The notes beneath the pieces are model-generated. The model did not search any database, was not told where the DNA came from, and saw only the letters and a program-made list of their open reading frames with translations. DNA of 16,667 bases from Coprococcus_A sp051877705 (GTDB lineage Bacteria > Bacillota > Clostridia > Lachnospirales > Lachnospiraceae). Location: positions 1 to 16,667 of the forward strand of contig JBJEJD010000083.1 of assembly GCA_051877705.1 (NCBI GenBank), given 5' to 3'. Positions 1 to 6,676 of the stretch are shown here, one piece after another. Each line of letters begins with the position of its first letter. Position 1 is the stretch's first letter. A program made the position numbers and the translations under genes.

Positions 1-123
1 GAGATCGAGTACGACAAGGTAGATAAAGTAAGAGGTATGGATGTTATCTTTGTTACAACAGCCAAGACCGATGAAGAAGCTCGTGAATTAATCCGTTTAT
101 TCGGTATGCCATACGCAAAATAA
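1..123 (+). CDS. rplE: 50S ribosomal protein L5, 3' end only
   Basis: The window opens inside this gene. Frame 1 is open for 40 codons to TAA at 121-123, and the peptide ends in ELIRLFGMPYAK, a typical end for bacterial L5. L5 binds 5S rRNA and the central protuberance of the 50S subunit. It is followed after 14 nt by rpsZ, the standard spc-operon order. The stop codon overlaps the AAGGAGG ribosome binding site of rpsZ (122-128), which suggests coupled translation. The 5' part lies outside the window, so completeness cannot be judged. Confidence 0.93.
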   Translation, partial: EIEYDKVDKVRGMDVIFVTTAKTDEEARELIRLFGMPYAK

Positions 124-137
124 GGAGGTAGTATTTC

Positions 138-323
138 ATGGCTAAGACAGCAATGAAAATCAAACAGCAGCGTAAGCAGAAATTTTCCACAAGAGAATAT
201 AATCGTTGCAGAATTTGCGGACGTCCACACGCTTACTTAAGAAAGTATGGTATCTGCAGAATTTGTTTCCGTGAATTAGCATACAAGGGCGAGATTCCGG
301 GCGTTAAGAAAGCAAGCTGGTAA
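138..323 (+). CDS. rpsZ: 30S ribosomal protein S14, zinc-binding type Z
   Basis: This 61-residue protein is the short, zinc-dependent form of S14, which sits in the head of the 30S subunit next to S3 and S10. The zinc ribbon is visible as C24-x2-C27 and C40-x2-C43. The size and the ending VKKASW fit the Gram-positive type-Z family; the zinc-free RpsN form is longer and lacks these cysteines. The ATG at 138 lies nine bases after a perfect AAGGAGG. It sits between rplE and rpsH as in the usual spc operon. No zinc-independent paralogue is present in this window. Confidence 0.97.
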   Translation: MAKTAMKIKQQRKQKFSTREYNRCRICGRPHAYLRKYGICRICFRELAYKGEIPGVKKASW

Positions 324-347
324 GATTAGGAAGGGAGGAACCTTAGA

Positions 348-743
348 ATGACAGATCCAATCGCAGATATGCTTACAAGAATCCGTAATGCGAATACTGC
401 TAAACATGATACAGTAGATGTTCCGGCATCAAAGATTAAGACAGAAATCGCAAGAATCCTTTTAGATGAAGGTTATATTAAAGCATACGAAATAATAGAA
501 GATGGCGTTGTTAAGACAATCAAGATCACATTAAAGTACGGCGCTGACAAGAACCAGAAGGTTATCTCTGGACTGAAGAGAATCTCCAAACCTGGTCTTC
601 GTGTTTACGCAGGTGTAGAAAATATGCCAAAGGTTCTTGGCGGACTGGGCATCGCAATTGTTTCAACAAACAAAGGTATTTTAACAGATAAAGAAGCCAG
701 AGCAATGAATGTTGGCGGCGAAGTATTAGCATTTATCTGGTAA
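348..743 (+). CDS. rpsH: 30S ribosomal protein S8
   Basis: 131 residues, the normal length for S8, beginning with the family N-terminus MTDPIADMLTRIRNA and ending with a conserved GGEVLAFIW. S8 binds helix 21 of 16S rRNA and helps assemble the 30S platform. In E. coli it also represses the spc operon by binding mRNA near rplE; no such site can be judged here because the start of rplE is missing. The start follows GGGAGG (334-339). Unusually, the next gene, rplF, begins only after a 180-nt gap rich in hairpins, whereas the other spc genes here are 0-25 nt apart. Confidence 0.97.
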   Translation: MTDPIADMLTRIRNANTAKHDTVDVPASKIKTEIARILLDEGYIKAYEIIEDGVVKTIKITLKYGADKNQKVISGLKRISKPGLRVYAGVENMPKVLGGLGIAIVSTNKGILTDKEARAMNVGGEVLAFIW

Positions 744-923
744 TTATGAGCATAGTACAGGGCAAGGGATGCGAATAAGCAATTTGCTTATTCGGCCTGT
801 GTGCAATGCGCTTTAGGAACTGCTTAAAGCGTTATAATTTGATATTATATAATTCCACATATAATATACATTCACTGAAAACGGAGCGGCAAGCTCCTGC
901 AATTTAAGTAAGGAGGTACGGGC
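744..923 (+). promoter_or_regulatory. Structured 180-nt rpsH-rplF intergenic region
   Basis: Four inverted repeats lie in a row. Stem 1 is CGAATAAGC (772-780) with GCTTATTCG (786-794), 9 bp and a 5-nt loop. Stem 2 is CGCTTTA (809-815) with TAAAGCG (825-831). Stem 3 is ATATTATAT (842-850) with ATATAATAT (859-867). Stem 4 is GGAGC (883-887) with GCTCC (893-897). CTCCT at 894-898 is also complementary to AGGAG (911-915) inside the rplF ribosome binding site, so stem 4 and masking of that site exclude each other. None is followed by a T-run, so these are not classic terminators. A regulatory or RNA-processing role is inferred. Confidence 0.5.
839..867 (+). promoter_or_regulatory. Possible internal sigma-A promoter for rplF
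   Basis: TTGATA (839-844) is followed after 17 nt by TAATAT (862-867). A perfect TATAAT also sits at 860-865, but with a short 15-nt spacer. The region is very AT-rich and contains two more TATAAT strings (833-838 and 848-853), so chance is a real alternative. If active, it would give separate transcription of rplF through secY. Confidence 0.3.
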
Positions 924-1466
924 ATGTCACGAATCGGAAGAATGCCAATCGCTATTCCTGCAGGCGTTACTGTAGATATAGCAGAAAATAATAATGTGAC
1001 TGTAAAAGGTCCTAAAGGTACTCTTTCAAGAGCTTTAGCACCTGAAATGGAAATTAAAATCGAAGATGGTCACGTTGTAGTAACAAGACCAAACGATTTA
1101 AAGAAAATGAAATCATTACACGGATTAACCAGAACACTGATCCATAACATGGTTGTTGGTGTAACAGAAGGCTACTCCAAGAAACTGGAAGTTAACGGTG
1201 TTGGTTACAGAGCTCAGAAGCAGGGCAAAACCCTTGTATTATCATTAGGTTATTCACATCCTGTAGAGATGGTCGATCCAGAAGGTGTTACAACAACACT
1301 TGAAGGCCAGAACGTTATCATTGTATCAGGTATTGACAAAGAGAAGGTTGGCCAGTACGCTGCTGAAATCAGAGACAAGAGAAGACCTGAACCATATAAG
1401 GGCAAGGGTATCAAGTATGCTGATGAAGTAATCAGACGTAAGGTTGGTAAGACCGGTAAGAAATAA
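924..1466 (+). CDS. rplF: 50S ribosomal protein L6
   Basis: 180 residues beginning MSRIGRMPIAIPAGV, the standard L6 N-terminus. L6 consists of two similar alpha/beta domains and binds 23S rRNA near the sarcin-ricin loop, next to the factor-binding site. The C-terminal part carries the family's RRPEPYKGKGIKY segment (about residues 153-165). Length matches the family. The ATG at 924 follows AAGGAGG at 910-916. It heads a tight run rplF-rplR-rpsE-rpmD-rplO-secY with short gaps. The long structured region upstream may allow control separate from rpsH. Confidence 0.97.
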   Translation: MSRIGRMPIAIPAGVTVDIAENNNVTVKGPKGTLSRALAPEMEIKIEDGHVVVTRPNDLKKMKSLHGLTRTLIHNMVVGVTEGYSKKLEVNGVGYRAQKQGKTLVLSLGYSHPVEMVDPEGVTTTLEGQNVIIVSGIDKEKVGQYAAEIRDKRRPEPYKGKGIKYADEVIRRKVGKTGKK

Positions 1467-1484
1467 TAAAGGAGAGTGAATAGA

Positions 1485-1853
1485 ATGGTTAACAAACAGT
1501 CCAGAAGTGAGATTCGTGTTAAAAAACATAGAAGACTGCGTCATCATTTAACAGGCACTGCACAGCGCCCACGTTTATCTGTGTTTAGAAGCAATAATCA
1601 TATATACGCTCAGATTATCGACGATACAGTTGGTAATACACTGGTAGCTGCTTCCACAATGGAAAAAGCAATCAAGGACGAACTGCAGTATACAGACGAT
1701 GTTGCAGCTGCTGCAGCTGTTGGTACTGCTGTTGCTAAGAAGGCTCTTGAAAAAGGTATTACAGAAGTTGTCTTCGATAGAGGCGGATTTATCTATCAGG
1801 GTAAGATTCAGGCTTTGGCTGATGCAGCCAGAGAAGCTGGTCTGAAATTCTAG
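1485..1853 (+). CDS. rplR: 50S ribosomal protein L18
   Basis: 122 residues starting MVNKQSRSEIRVKKHRR, with a basic N-terminal tail and the C-terminal FDRGGFIYQGKIQALADAAR block typical of L18. L18 binds 5S rRNA together with L5. An in-frame GTG at 1476 would add three residues, but it overlaps the GGAG ribosome binding site (1471-1474). The ATG at 1485 has proper spacing and gives the usual family length, so I chose it. The gene lies 18 nt after rplF and 17 nt before rpsE. Confidence 0.96.
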   Translation: MVNKQSRSEIRVKKHRRLRHHLTGTAQRPRLSVFRSNNHIYAQIIDDTVGNTLVAASTMEKAIKDELQYTDDVAAAAAVGTAVAKKALEKGITEVVFDRGGFIYQGKIQALADAAREAGLKF

Positions 1854-1870
1854 CACAGGGAGGAGAACAC

Positions 1871-2380
1871 ATGAAACGTACAATTATTGATGCTAGTCAA
1901 TTAGAATTAACAGAAAAAGTAGTGTCAATTAAACGTGTTACTAAGGTTGTAAAGGGTGGTCGTAATATGCGATTCGCAGCTTTAGTAGTTGTCGGTGACG
2001 GCAATGGACATGTTGGCGCTGGTTTAGGCAAAGCAACTGAAATTCCTGAAGCAATCCGCAAAGGAAAAGAAGATGCTATGAAGAAATTAATCGAAGTTCC
2101 TCTTGATGAGAACTTAAGTGTTACACATGATAATTTAGGTCAGTACGGCGGTGCTTCAGTTCTTCTGAAGAGAGCTCCTCAGGGTACTGGTATCATCGCA
2201 GGCGGTCCTGCACGTAACGTGCTGGAGCTTGCTGGTTACAAGAACATCCGTACAAAATCTCTTGGCTCCAACAACAAACAGAACGTTGTACTTGCTACAA
2301 TCGAAGGCCTTAGCAATCTGACAACTCCTGAAGAAGTAGCTAAAAAGCGCGGCAAATCCGTTGAAGAGATTTTAGGTTAA
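1871..2380 (+). CDS. rpsE: 30S ribosomal protein S5
   Basis: 169 residues. The N-terminal half holds the S5 double-stranded-RNA-binding-like domain (VVSIKRVTKVVKGGRNMRF and onward). The C-terminal half carries the GTGIIAGGPARNVLELAG segment. S5 contacts S4 and S8 in the 30S body and influences decoding accuracy; the loop near residues 20-32 corresponds to the region where spectinomycin-resistance changes occur in other bacteria. The start has a GGGAGGAG ribosome binding site (1858-1865). It is followed by rpmD, whose ribosome binding site overlaps the rpsE stop codon. Confidence 0.97.
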   Translation: MKRTIIDASQLELTEKVVSIKRVTKVVKGGRNMRFAALVVVGDGNGHVGAGLGKATEIPEAIRKGKEDAMKKLIEVPLDENLSVTHDNLGQYGGASVLLKRAPQGTGIIAGGPARNVLELAGYKNIRTKSLGSNNKQNVVLATIEGLSNLTTPEEVAKKRGKSVEEILG

Positions 2381-2393
2381 GGAGGCGTTGGTC

Positions 2394-2576
2394 ATGGCAG
2401 AGAAATTAAAGATTACTTTAGTTAAATCTACAATTGGTGCAATTCCTAAACATAAAAAGACTGTTGAAGCTCTCGGATTAAAGAAGCTTCATAAGACTGT
2501 TGAATTGCCGGACAATGCAGCAACAAGAGGCATGGTTGCACAGGTTAAGCATTTAGTAAAAGTAGAAGAAATCTAA
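2394..2576 (+). CDS. rpmD: 50S ribosomal protein L30
   Basis: 60 residues beginning MAEKLKITLVKSTIGAIP, with the family signature through KHKKTVEALGLKKLHKTVE. L30 is a small protein on the 50S solvent side. A TTG at 2388 is in frame and would add two residues, but the ATG at 2394 lies eight bases after AAGGAGG (2379-2385) and gives the standard start. It sits between rpsE and rplO as in most bacteria. Confidence 0.96.
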   Translation: MAEKLKITLVKSTIGAIPKHKKTVEALGLKKLHKTVELPDNAATRGMVAQVKHLVKVEEI

Positions 2577-2600
2577 TCAGATTGCAAGGAGGTGCACGTA

Positions 2601-3041
2601 ATGAACTTATCAGAATTAAAACCAGCTGCTGGTTCCACACATAGCGCTAACTTCAGAGTTGGTCGTGGACATGGTTCAGGCAATGGTAAGACAGCAGGTA
2701 AGGGCCACAAAGGTCAGAAAGCACGTTCAGGTGCTCCTAGACCAGGCTTTGAAGGCGGTCAGATGCCTTTATATAGAAGACTTCCTAAGAGAGGCTTCAC
2801 AAACAGAAATACAAAAGATATCGTAAGTATCAACATCACAGAATTGAACAGATTTGAGGATGGTACTGTTGTTACAATCGAAACATTAGTAGAGAACGGC
2901 ATCATTAAGAATCCTAAAGATGGCGTAAAGATCCTTGGCAACGGTGAGCTTACGAAGAAATTAACAGTTAAAGCAAACGCATTCAGCGCTAGCGCTGCAG
3001 AAAAGATTCAGGCTCTTGGTGGAACAACAGAGGTGATCTAA
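2601..3041 (+). CDS. rplO: 50S ribosomal protein L15
   Basis: 146 residues with the very glycine- and basic-rich N-terminal extension of L15 (RVGRGHGSGNGKTAGKGHKG, about residues 20-39) followed by a globular C-terminal domain. The extension threads into 23S rRNA and acts late in 50S assembly. The ATG at 2601 follows AAGGAGGTG (2587-2595); an in-frame GTG at 2592 lies inside that ribosome binding site and was rejected. The stop overlaps the secY start by one base in a TAATG arrangement (3039-3043), which points to translational coupling between L15 and SecY. Confidence 0.97.
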   Translation: MNLSELKPAAGSTHSANFRVGRGHGSGNGKTAGKGHKGQKARSGAPRPGFEGGQMPLYRRLPKRGFTNRNTKDIVSINITELNRFEDGTVVTIETLVENGIIKNPKDGVKILGNGELTKKLTVKANAFSASAAEKIQALGGTTEVI

Positions 3042-4369
3042 TGGCTAATACCAATTCAAATGGTTCAAGTCTCAAAAATATATTAAAAGTGCCTGATGTC
3101 AAAAGGAGACTTTTATTTACATTTTTGATTCTGGTGGTCGTCAGGCTTGGTGCACAGATACCAATCCCTGGCGTCAGCCGGGATGTCTTCGCTTCATGGT
3201 TTGCAAGTCAGGCCAACAGTGCGATGGATCTCTTTGACGCAATGACCGGTGGTTCCTTCAGTCAGATGTCTATCTTTGCTTTAAGCATCACCCCATATAT
3301 CACAGCATCCATTATCATGCAGCTGATGACCATCATTATTCCTTCTCTGGAAGAACTTCAGAGAGATTCGGATGGTCGTGAGAAAATGAAGGAATATACC
3401 TTTTATCTTGCCATTGTATTGTCTGCTATTCAGGCAATTGCCATGGGCGTCGGCTTTTATCGCAGTCGTTACCTTGCATCTAATACGATTATGGGTCTTG
3501 TCATTGTTGTTGTTGCCCTGGTTACAGGTGCCTGTGTGCTTATTTACCTCGGAGAAGAAATTACCAAGCATGGTGTTGGAAACGGTATTTCCATGATCCT
3601 TTTATTTAATATTGTTTCCAGACTTCCACAGGATTTTAAGACACTGTATGACACCTTTATGAGTGGCAGAAATATTGTTAAGGCCGGCCTTGCTCTGCTG
3701 ATTATTGTGGCAGTAATCGTATTCATGATCGTTTTCGTAGTATGTCTGCAGGCTGCTTATGTTAAGATTCCTGTACAGAATTCTTCAAAAATGATGGGCA
3801 GACGCAGTGTTGGAAGCGTAGGAGACCATATCCCATTTAAGATCAATTCAGCCAATGTTATTCCGGTCATCTTCGCTGGTTCGCTCATGTCTCTTCCTAG
3901 CATGATCGCTGCTTTTGCGGGTAAGACACCGGGGGGCATTCCTGGAGAGATTATAAAAGTATTGAGCCAGAGTAACTGGTTTAATTTATCTGCTCCTCAG
4001 TACACGATAGGTGCTGTCATCTACGCTGTACTGGTTGTAGCATTTGCTTATTTCTATACATCCATTACGTTCAATCCGGTTGAAGTGGCTGAACGTCTGA
4101 AAGAAAGAGGCAGCTTTATTCCGGGTCACAGACCAGGTAAACAGACTGTGGAATATCTGCAGTCCGTATCCAACAGCACGATTGGCATCGGTGCAGTTGG
4201 TCTTTTGATTGTAGCACTTATACCTATAGTATTTTCAGGTTTATTTGGTGCAGATGTGTCCTTTGGAGGCACTTCATTGATTATTATTGTAGGTGTTATT
4301 ATTGAAACGATCAGACAGATTGATTCAAAAGTTGAACAAAGACATCTCAGTGGTATTTTCAGTAAATAA
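3041..4369 (+). CDS. secY: Protein translocase subunit SecY
   Basis: 442 residues, the normal size for the central channel of the Sec translocon in the cytoplasmic membrane. SecY works with SecE, SecG and SecA to export or insert proteins. The N-terminus has a short polar stretch, then KVPDVKRRLLFTFLILVVVRLG leading into the first membrane helix and the conserved QIPIPGV. Many further hydrophobic segments follow, matching the ten-helix family. The cytoplasmic loop near residues 350-365 (VAERLKERGSFIPGHRPGK) is a SecA/ribosome contact region in the family. The start overlaps the rplO stop by one base. Codon use is slightly less A/T-biased than in the neighbouring ribosomal genes. Confidence 0.97.
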   Translation: MANTNSNGSSLKNILKVPDVKRRLLFTFLILVVVRLGAQIPIPGVSRDVFASWFASQANSAMDLFDAMTGGSFSQMSIFALSITPYITASIIMQLMTIIIPSLEELQRDSDGREKMKEYTFYLAIVLSAIQAIAMGVGFYRSRYLASNTIMGLVIVVVALVTGACVLIYLGEEITKHGVGNGISMILLFNIVSRLPQDFKTLYDTFMSGRNIVKAGLALLIIVAVIVFMIVFVVCLQAAYVKIPVQNSSKMMGRRSVGSVGDHIPFKINSANVIPVIFAGSLMSLPSMIAAFAGKTPGGIPGEIIKVLSQSNWFNLSAPQYTIGAVIYAVLVVAFAYFYTSITFNPVEVAERLKERGSFIPGHRPGKQTVEYLQSVSNSTIGIGAVGLLIVALIPIVFSGLFGADVSFGGTSLIIIVGVIIETIRQIDSKVEQRHLSGIFSK

Positions 4370-4384
4370 TAAATGGTGTATAAT
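4356..4384 (+). promoter_or_regulatory. Candidate sigma-A promoter for adk-map-infA
   Basis: TTTTCA (4356-4361), inside the last codons of secY, is separated by 17 nt from a perfect TATAAT (4379-4384). The -35 matches consensus at four of six positions. Transcription would start near 4391, inside the left arm of the 4385-4421 hairpin. Plausible but unproven. Confidence 0.4.
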
Positions 4385-4454
4385 ATATTCTGTGCAGGTG
4401 TCAGACATCAGCACAGAATATGTTTTACCAATATATAGACGGGTTGAACCCGTC
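4385..4454 (+). promoter_or_regulatory. Two hairpins in the secY-adk gap
   Basis: ATATTCTGTGC (4385-4395) pairs perfectly with GCACAGAATAT (4411-4421): 11 bp and a 15-nt loop, followed by GTTTT. A second stem pairs GACGGGT (4438-4444) with ACCCGTC (4448-4454) around a 3-nt loop. The first could be a weak terminator or attenuator after secY; its T-run is only four bases. The second has no T-run. They separate the spc genes from adk-map-infA. Confidence 0.5.
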
Positions 4455-4499
4455 AGTAACTATTAATCAAGTTGTTGGACATATGATTGGAGGATAATT

Positions 4500-5144
4500 A
4501 TGAAAATAATTATGCTTGGTGCACCGGGTGCCGGTAAAGGTACTCAGGCGAAGATGATTGCAGAAAAATGCGGAATCCCACATATATCAACCGGAGATAT
4601 TTTCAGAGCCAACATCAAAAATGGTACAGAGCTTGGCGCTAAGGCAAAAGGCTATATGGATCAGGGACTCCTTGTACCGGATGAATTGGTATGTGATCTT
4701 GTCGTTGATAGAATTCAACAAGCTGACTGTGAAAAAGGGTATATTCTGGATGGTTTCCCGAGAACAATTCCTCAGGCGGAAGCATTGGAAGAAGCCCTGA
4801 ATGCTATTGGACAAAAACTGGACTTTGCTTTAGATATTGAAGTTTCAGATGAACATATAATCAATAGAATGTCCGGTCGCCGTGCTTGTGTTGGATGTGG
4901 AGCAACTTATCATGTAATCTTTAACCCTACAAAGGTAGAAGGAGTATGTGATATTTGTGGCGATACGCTCATTCTCAGAGATGATGATAAACCTGAGACG
5001 GTAGAGAAACGTCTGGAGGTCTATCATTCTCAGACAAAACCATTGATTGATTTCTATTCAGCTGAGAATATTCTTGCTGAAATAGACGGCACTCAGTCAA
5101 TGGAAAAGGTTTTCGAAGACATTATGAAGATCCTGGGAGTTTAA
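4500..5144 (+). CDS. adk: Adenylate kinase, zinc-LID form
   Basis: 214 residues; catalyses ATP + AMP = 2 ADP in the cytoplasm and so balances the adenylate pool. The P-loop GAPGAGKGT is at residues 7-15, the AMP-binding STGDIFR at 30-36, and LDGFPRT at 83-89. The LID domain (about 125-162) has C130-x2-C133 and C150-x2-C153, a complete four-cysteine zinc site typical of Gram-positive long-form adenylate kinases. The ATG at 4500 follows GGAGG (4489-4493). It is separated from map by one base, so the two are probably co-translated. This position after secY is standard in Firmicutes. Confidence 0.97.
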   Translation: MKIIMLGAPGAGKGTQAKMIAEKCGIPHISTGDIFRANIKNGTELGAKAKGYMDQGLLVPDELVCDLVVDRIQQADCEKGYILDGFPRTIPQAEALEEALNAIGQKLDFALDIEVSDEHIINRMSGRRACVGCGATYHVIFNPTKVEGVCDICGDTLILRDDDKPETVEKRLEVYHSQTKPLIDFYSAENILAEIDGTQSMEKVFEDIMKILGV

Positions 5145-5145
5145 T

Positions 5146-5898
5146 ATGGCGGTTACTATAAAGTCTGAAAAGCAGATTGCCCTCATGCGGGAGGCAGGAC
5201 GACTGCTGGCCATAACCCACGATGAACTGCATAAGGCATTGAAGCCGGGAATGACAACATTAGAGATCGACAGGCTCGGAGAAGAGATTATCCGCGATTT
5301 CGGATGTGTTCCGAATTTTAAAAATTATAATGGATATCCAGCTTCGATCTGTGTGTCAGTGAATGATGAAGTTGTTCACGGTATTCCTACCTCAGAGAGG
5401 GTCCTGAAGGAAGGGGATATCGTCAGTCTGGATGCAGGCCTTATCTACAAAGGCTATCATTCTGATGCCGCGAGAACCTGGGGTATTGGAACAATCAGTA
5501 CTGAGGCACAGAGACTGATTGATGTGACCAGAGAAAGTTTTTTCAAAGGTATCAGTTTTGCAAAAGAAGGGAATCATTTACATGAGATTTCCGCTGCAAT
5601 CCAGGATTATGTGGAGGGAAATGGATTCTCCGTAGTCCGTGATCTTGTAGGACATGGAATAGGTACACACCTTCACGAAGATCCGGAAGTTCCGAATTTC
5701 CGTACTAAGGGCAGAGGTATACGTCTGGCGGCCGGTATGACGCTGGCCATCGAACCGATGGTCAATGCCGGAGGCTGGCAGGTTGCGTGTCTGGATGATG
5801 ACTGGACAGTTGTGACGGAGGATGGTTCTTTATCTGCACATTATGAGAATACAATTCTTATTACAAAGGATGGCTGTGAGATATTAACCATAGTATAA
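5146..5898 (+). CDS. map: Methionine aminopeptidase, type I
   Basis: 250 residues; removes the initiator methionine from nascent proteins whose second residue is small. The pita-bread fold's five metal ligands are all present: D96 and D107 (in SLDAGLIYKGYHSDAAR), H170 (GHGIGTHLHEDP), E203 (AIEPM) and E234 (HYENT). The catalytic histidines H79 (VVHGIP) and H177 are also visible. There is no N-terminal zinc-finger or SH3-binding extension, so this is the short type Ia form. The start lies one base after the adk stop, with GGGAG (5135-5139) within adk as ribosome binding site. Confidence 0.97.
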   Translation: MAVTIKSEKQIALMREAGRLLAITHDELHKALKPGMTTLEIDRLGEEIIRDFGCVPNFKNYNGYPASICVSVNDEVVHGIPTSERVLKEGDIVSLDAGLIYKGYHSDAARTWGIGTISTEAQRLIDVTRESFFKGISFAKEGNHLHEISAAIQDYVEGNGFSVVRDLVGHGIGTHLHEDPEVPNFRTKGRGIRLAAGMTLAIEPMVNAGGWQVACLDDDWTVVTEDGSLSAHYENTILITKDGCEILTIV

Positions 5899-5909
5899 CA
5901 GGTGATTAG

Positions 5910-6185
5910 ATGAAACAACAATCATTATTGGAGAGATTCCAGATTGGACAGCTGGCCTGGTCAAAGCAGGGAAGAGATAAAGAACACTTATATGTGGTTA
6001 TTGCCAGGGATGACCGTTTCCTGTATGCTGCGGATGGCATTAAGTGGACGGTCGGCAGACCAAAAAAGAAAAATCCTGCCCATATGCAGCTGATCGGCGT
6101 GACAGCCGTTCATCAGCAGGGAACGATTGAGGATGCAGATATCATTCAGGCAATCAGGGCCTTTGAGAACAGGAAAGGAAATTAG
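5910..6185 (+). CDS. KOW-domain RNA-binding protein, L14e-like
   Basis: 91 residues. A KOW-like beta-barrel segment opens the protein (residues 12-50: IGQLAWSKQGRDKEHLYVVI and onward), followed by a basic KKKN stretch. I recognise it as the small L14e/L6e/L27e-like protein that clostridia commonly place between map and infA. Its function is not established; a ribosome-associated or RNA-binding role is inferred from the domain and the operon. It starts at ATG 5910 after AGGTGA (5900-5905), 11 nt past map, and is followed 12 nt later by infA. It could be an auxiliary ribosome factor. Confidence 0.85.
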   Translation: MKQQSLLERFQIGQLAWSKQGRDKEHLYVVIARDDRFLYAADGIKWTVGRPKKKNPAHMQLIGVTAVHQQGTIEDADIIQAIRAFENRKGN

Positions 6186-6197
6186 GAGGACAAATAT

Positions 6198-6416
6198 ATG
6201 TCAAAAGCAGATGTCATCGAAGTTGAAGGTGTAGTTATTGATAAGCTGCCAAACGCAATGTTTAAGGTAGAGCTGGAGAACAAACATGTTGTTCTGGCAC
6301 ATATCAGCGGCAAGCTTAGAATGAACTTTATTAAGATATTACCAGGTGACAAGGTAACTATTGAATTATCTCCGTATGATCTGACAAAGGGAAGAATTAT
6401 TTGGAGAGATAAATAA
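6198..6416 (+). CDS. infA: Translation initiation factor IF-1
   Basis: 72 residues, exactly the family length, and a single S1-like OB fold. IF-1 binds the 30S A site and helps IF-2 and IF-3 select the initiator tRNA. Family blocks seen: ADVIEVEGVVIDKLPNAMFKV, then LAHISGKLRMNFIKILPGDKV, ending LTKGRIIWR. The ATG at 6198 follows AGGAGG (6184-6189), which overlaps the stop codon of the KOW gene. It is the last gene before a strong promoter (6425-6453) that starts the rpmJ-rpsM transcription unit. Confidence 0.97.
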   Translation: MSKADVIEVEGVVIDKLPNAMFKVELENKHVVLAHISGKLRMNFIKILPGDKVTIELSPYDLTKGRIIWRDK

Positions 6417-6424
6417 AAATTTGC

Positions 6425-6453
6425 TTGATTTATATTTTTTCATATGATATAAT
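6425..6453 (+). promoter_or_regulatory. Strong sigma-A promoter with extended -10 (alpha operon)
   Basis: TTGATT (6425-6430), a 17-nt spacer that includes a T-run, and a perfect TATAAT (6448-6453) preceded by TG at 6445-6446, giving the extended -10 TGATATAAT. The predicted start near 6460 gives a leader of about 100 nt before rpmJ. It begins nine bases after the infA stop and is oriented to drive rpmJ-rpsM-rpsK-rpsD-rpoA-rplQ. Confidence 0.82.
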
Positions 6454-6463
6454 AGTCGGCGAG

Positions 6464-6517
6464 CGTTCTAAAATGGAATGAGCAGCCTACATATGGCCAC
6501 CGTTCTAATAGGAACGG
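6464..6517 (+). promoter_or_regulatory. Duplicated hairpin in the rpmJ leader
   Basis: Two similar elements: CGTTCTAAAATGGAATG (6464-6480) and CGTTCTAATAGGAACG (6501-6516). Each folds on itself, CGTTC with GAATG (one G-T pair) in the first and CCGTTC (6500-6505) with GAACGG (6512-6517) in the second. They lie in the untranslated leader between the promoter and rpmJ, with no T-run, so translational or stability control is more likely than termination. This matches no leader family that I can name. Confidence 0.5.
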
Positions 6518-6561
6518 GGTTGCATATATGGATGAACATTCTGTGAAAGGAGAGATTTATT

Positions 6562-6675
6562 GTGAAGGTTAGATCTTCTGTAAAGCCAATTTGCGAAAAA
6601 TGCAAGGTTATTAAGAGAAAAGGAAGCATCAGAATAATCTGTGAGAATCCTAAACATAAACAGAGACAGGGTTAA
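6562..6675 (+). CDS. rpmJ: 50S ribosomal protein L36, zinc-binding form
   Basis: A 37-residue gene beginning with GTG: MKVRSSVKPICEKCKVIKRK and ending KHKQRQG. Zinc ligands C11, C14, C27 and H32 are all present, the primary zinc form of L36; this copy is one residue shorter than the E. coli protein between C27 and the histidine. L36 is a small 23S rRNA-binding protein of the 50S subunit. The GTG at 6562 follows AAAGGAGAG (6546-6554). Placement between infA and rpsM is the usual Firmicute one. The 291-nt gap that follows it is much longer than usual. Confidence 0.95.
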   Translation: MKVRSSVKPICEKCKVIKRKGSIRIICENPKHKQRQG

Positions 6676-6676
6676 T

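Noticed and set aside
3281..3571. Minus-strand ORFs inside secY and other ribosomal genes
   Set aside because: They are shadows of strongly supported + strand genes, with no ribosome binding sites and no recognisable domains.
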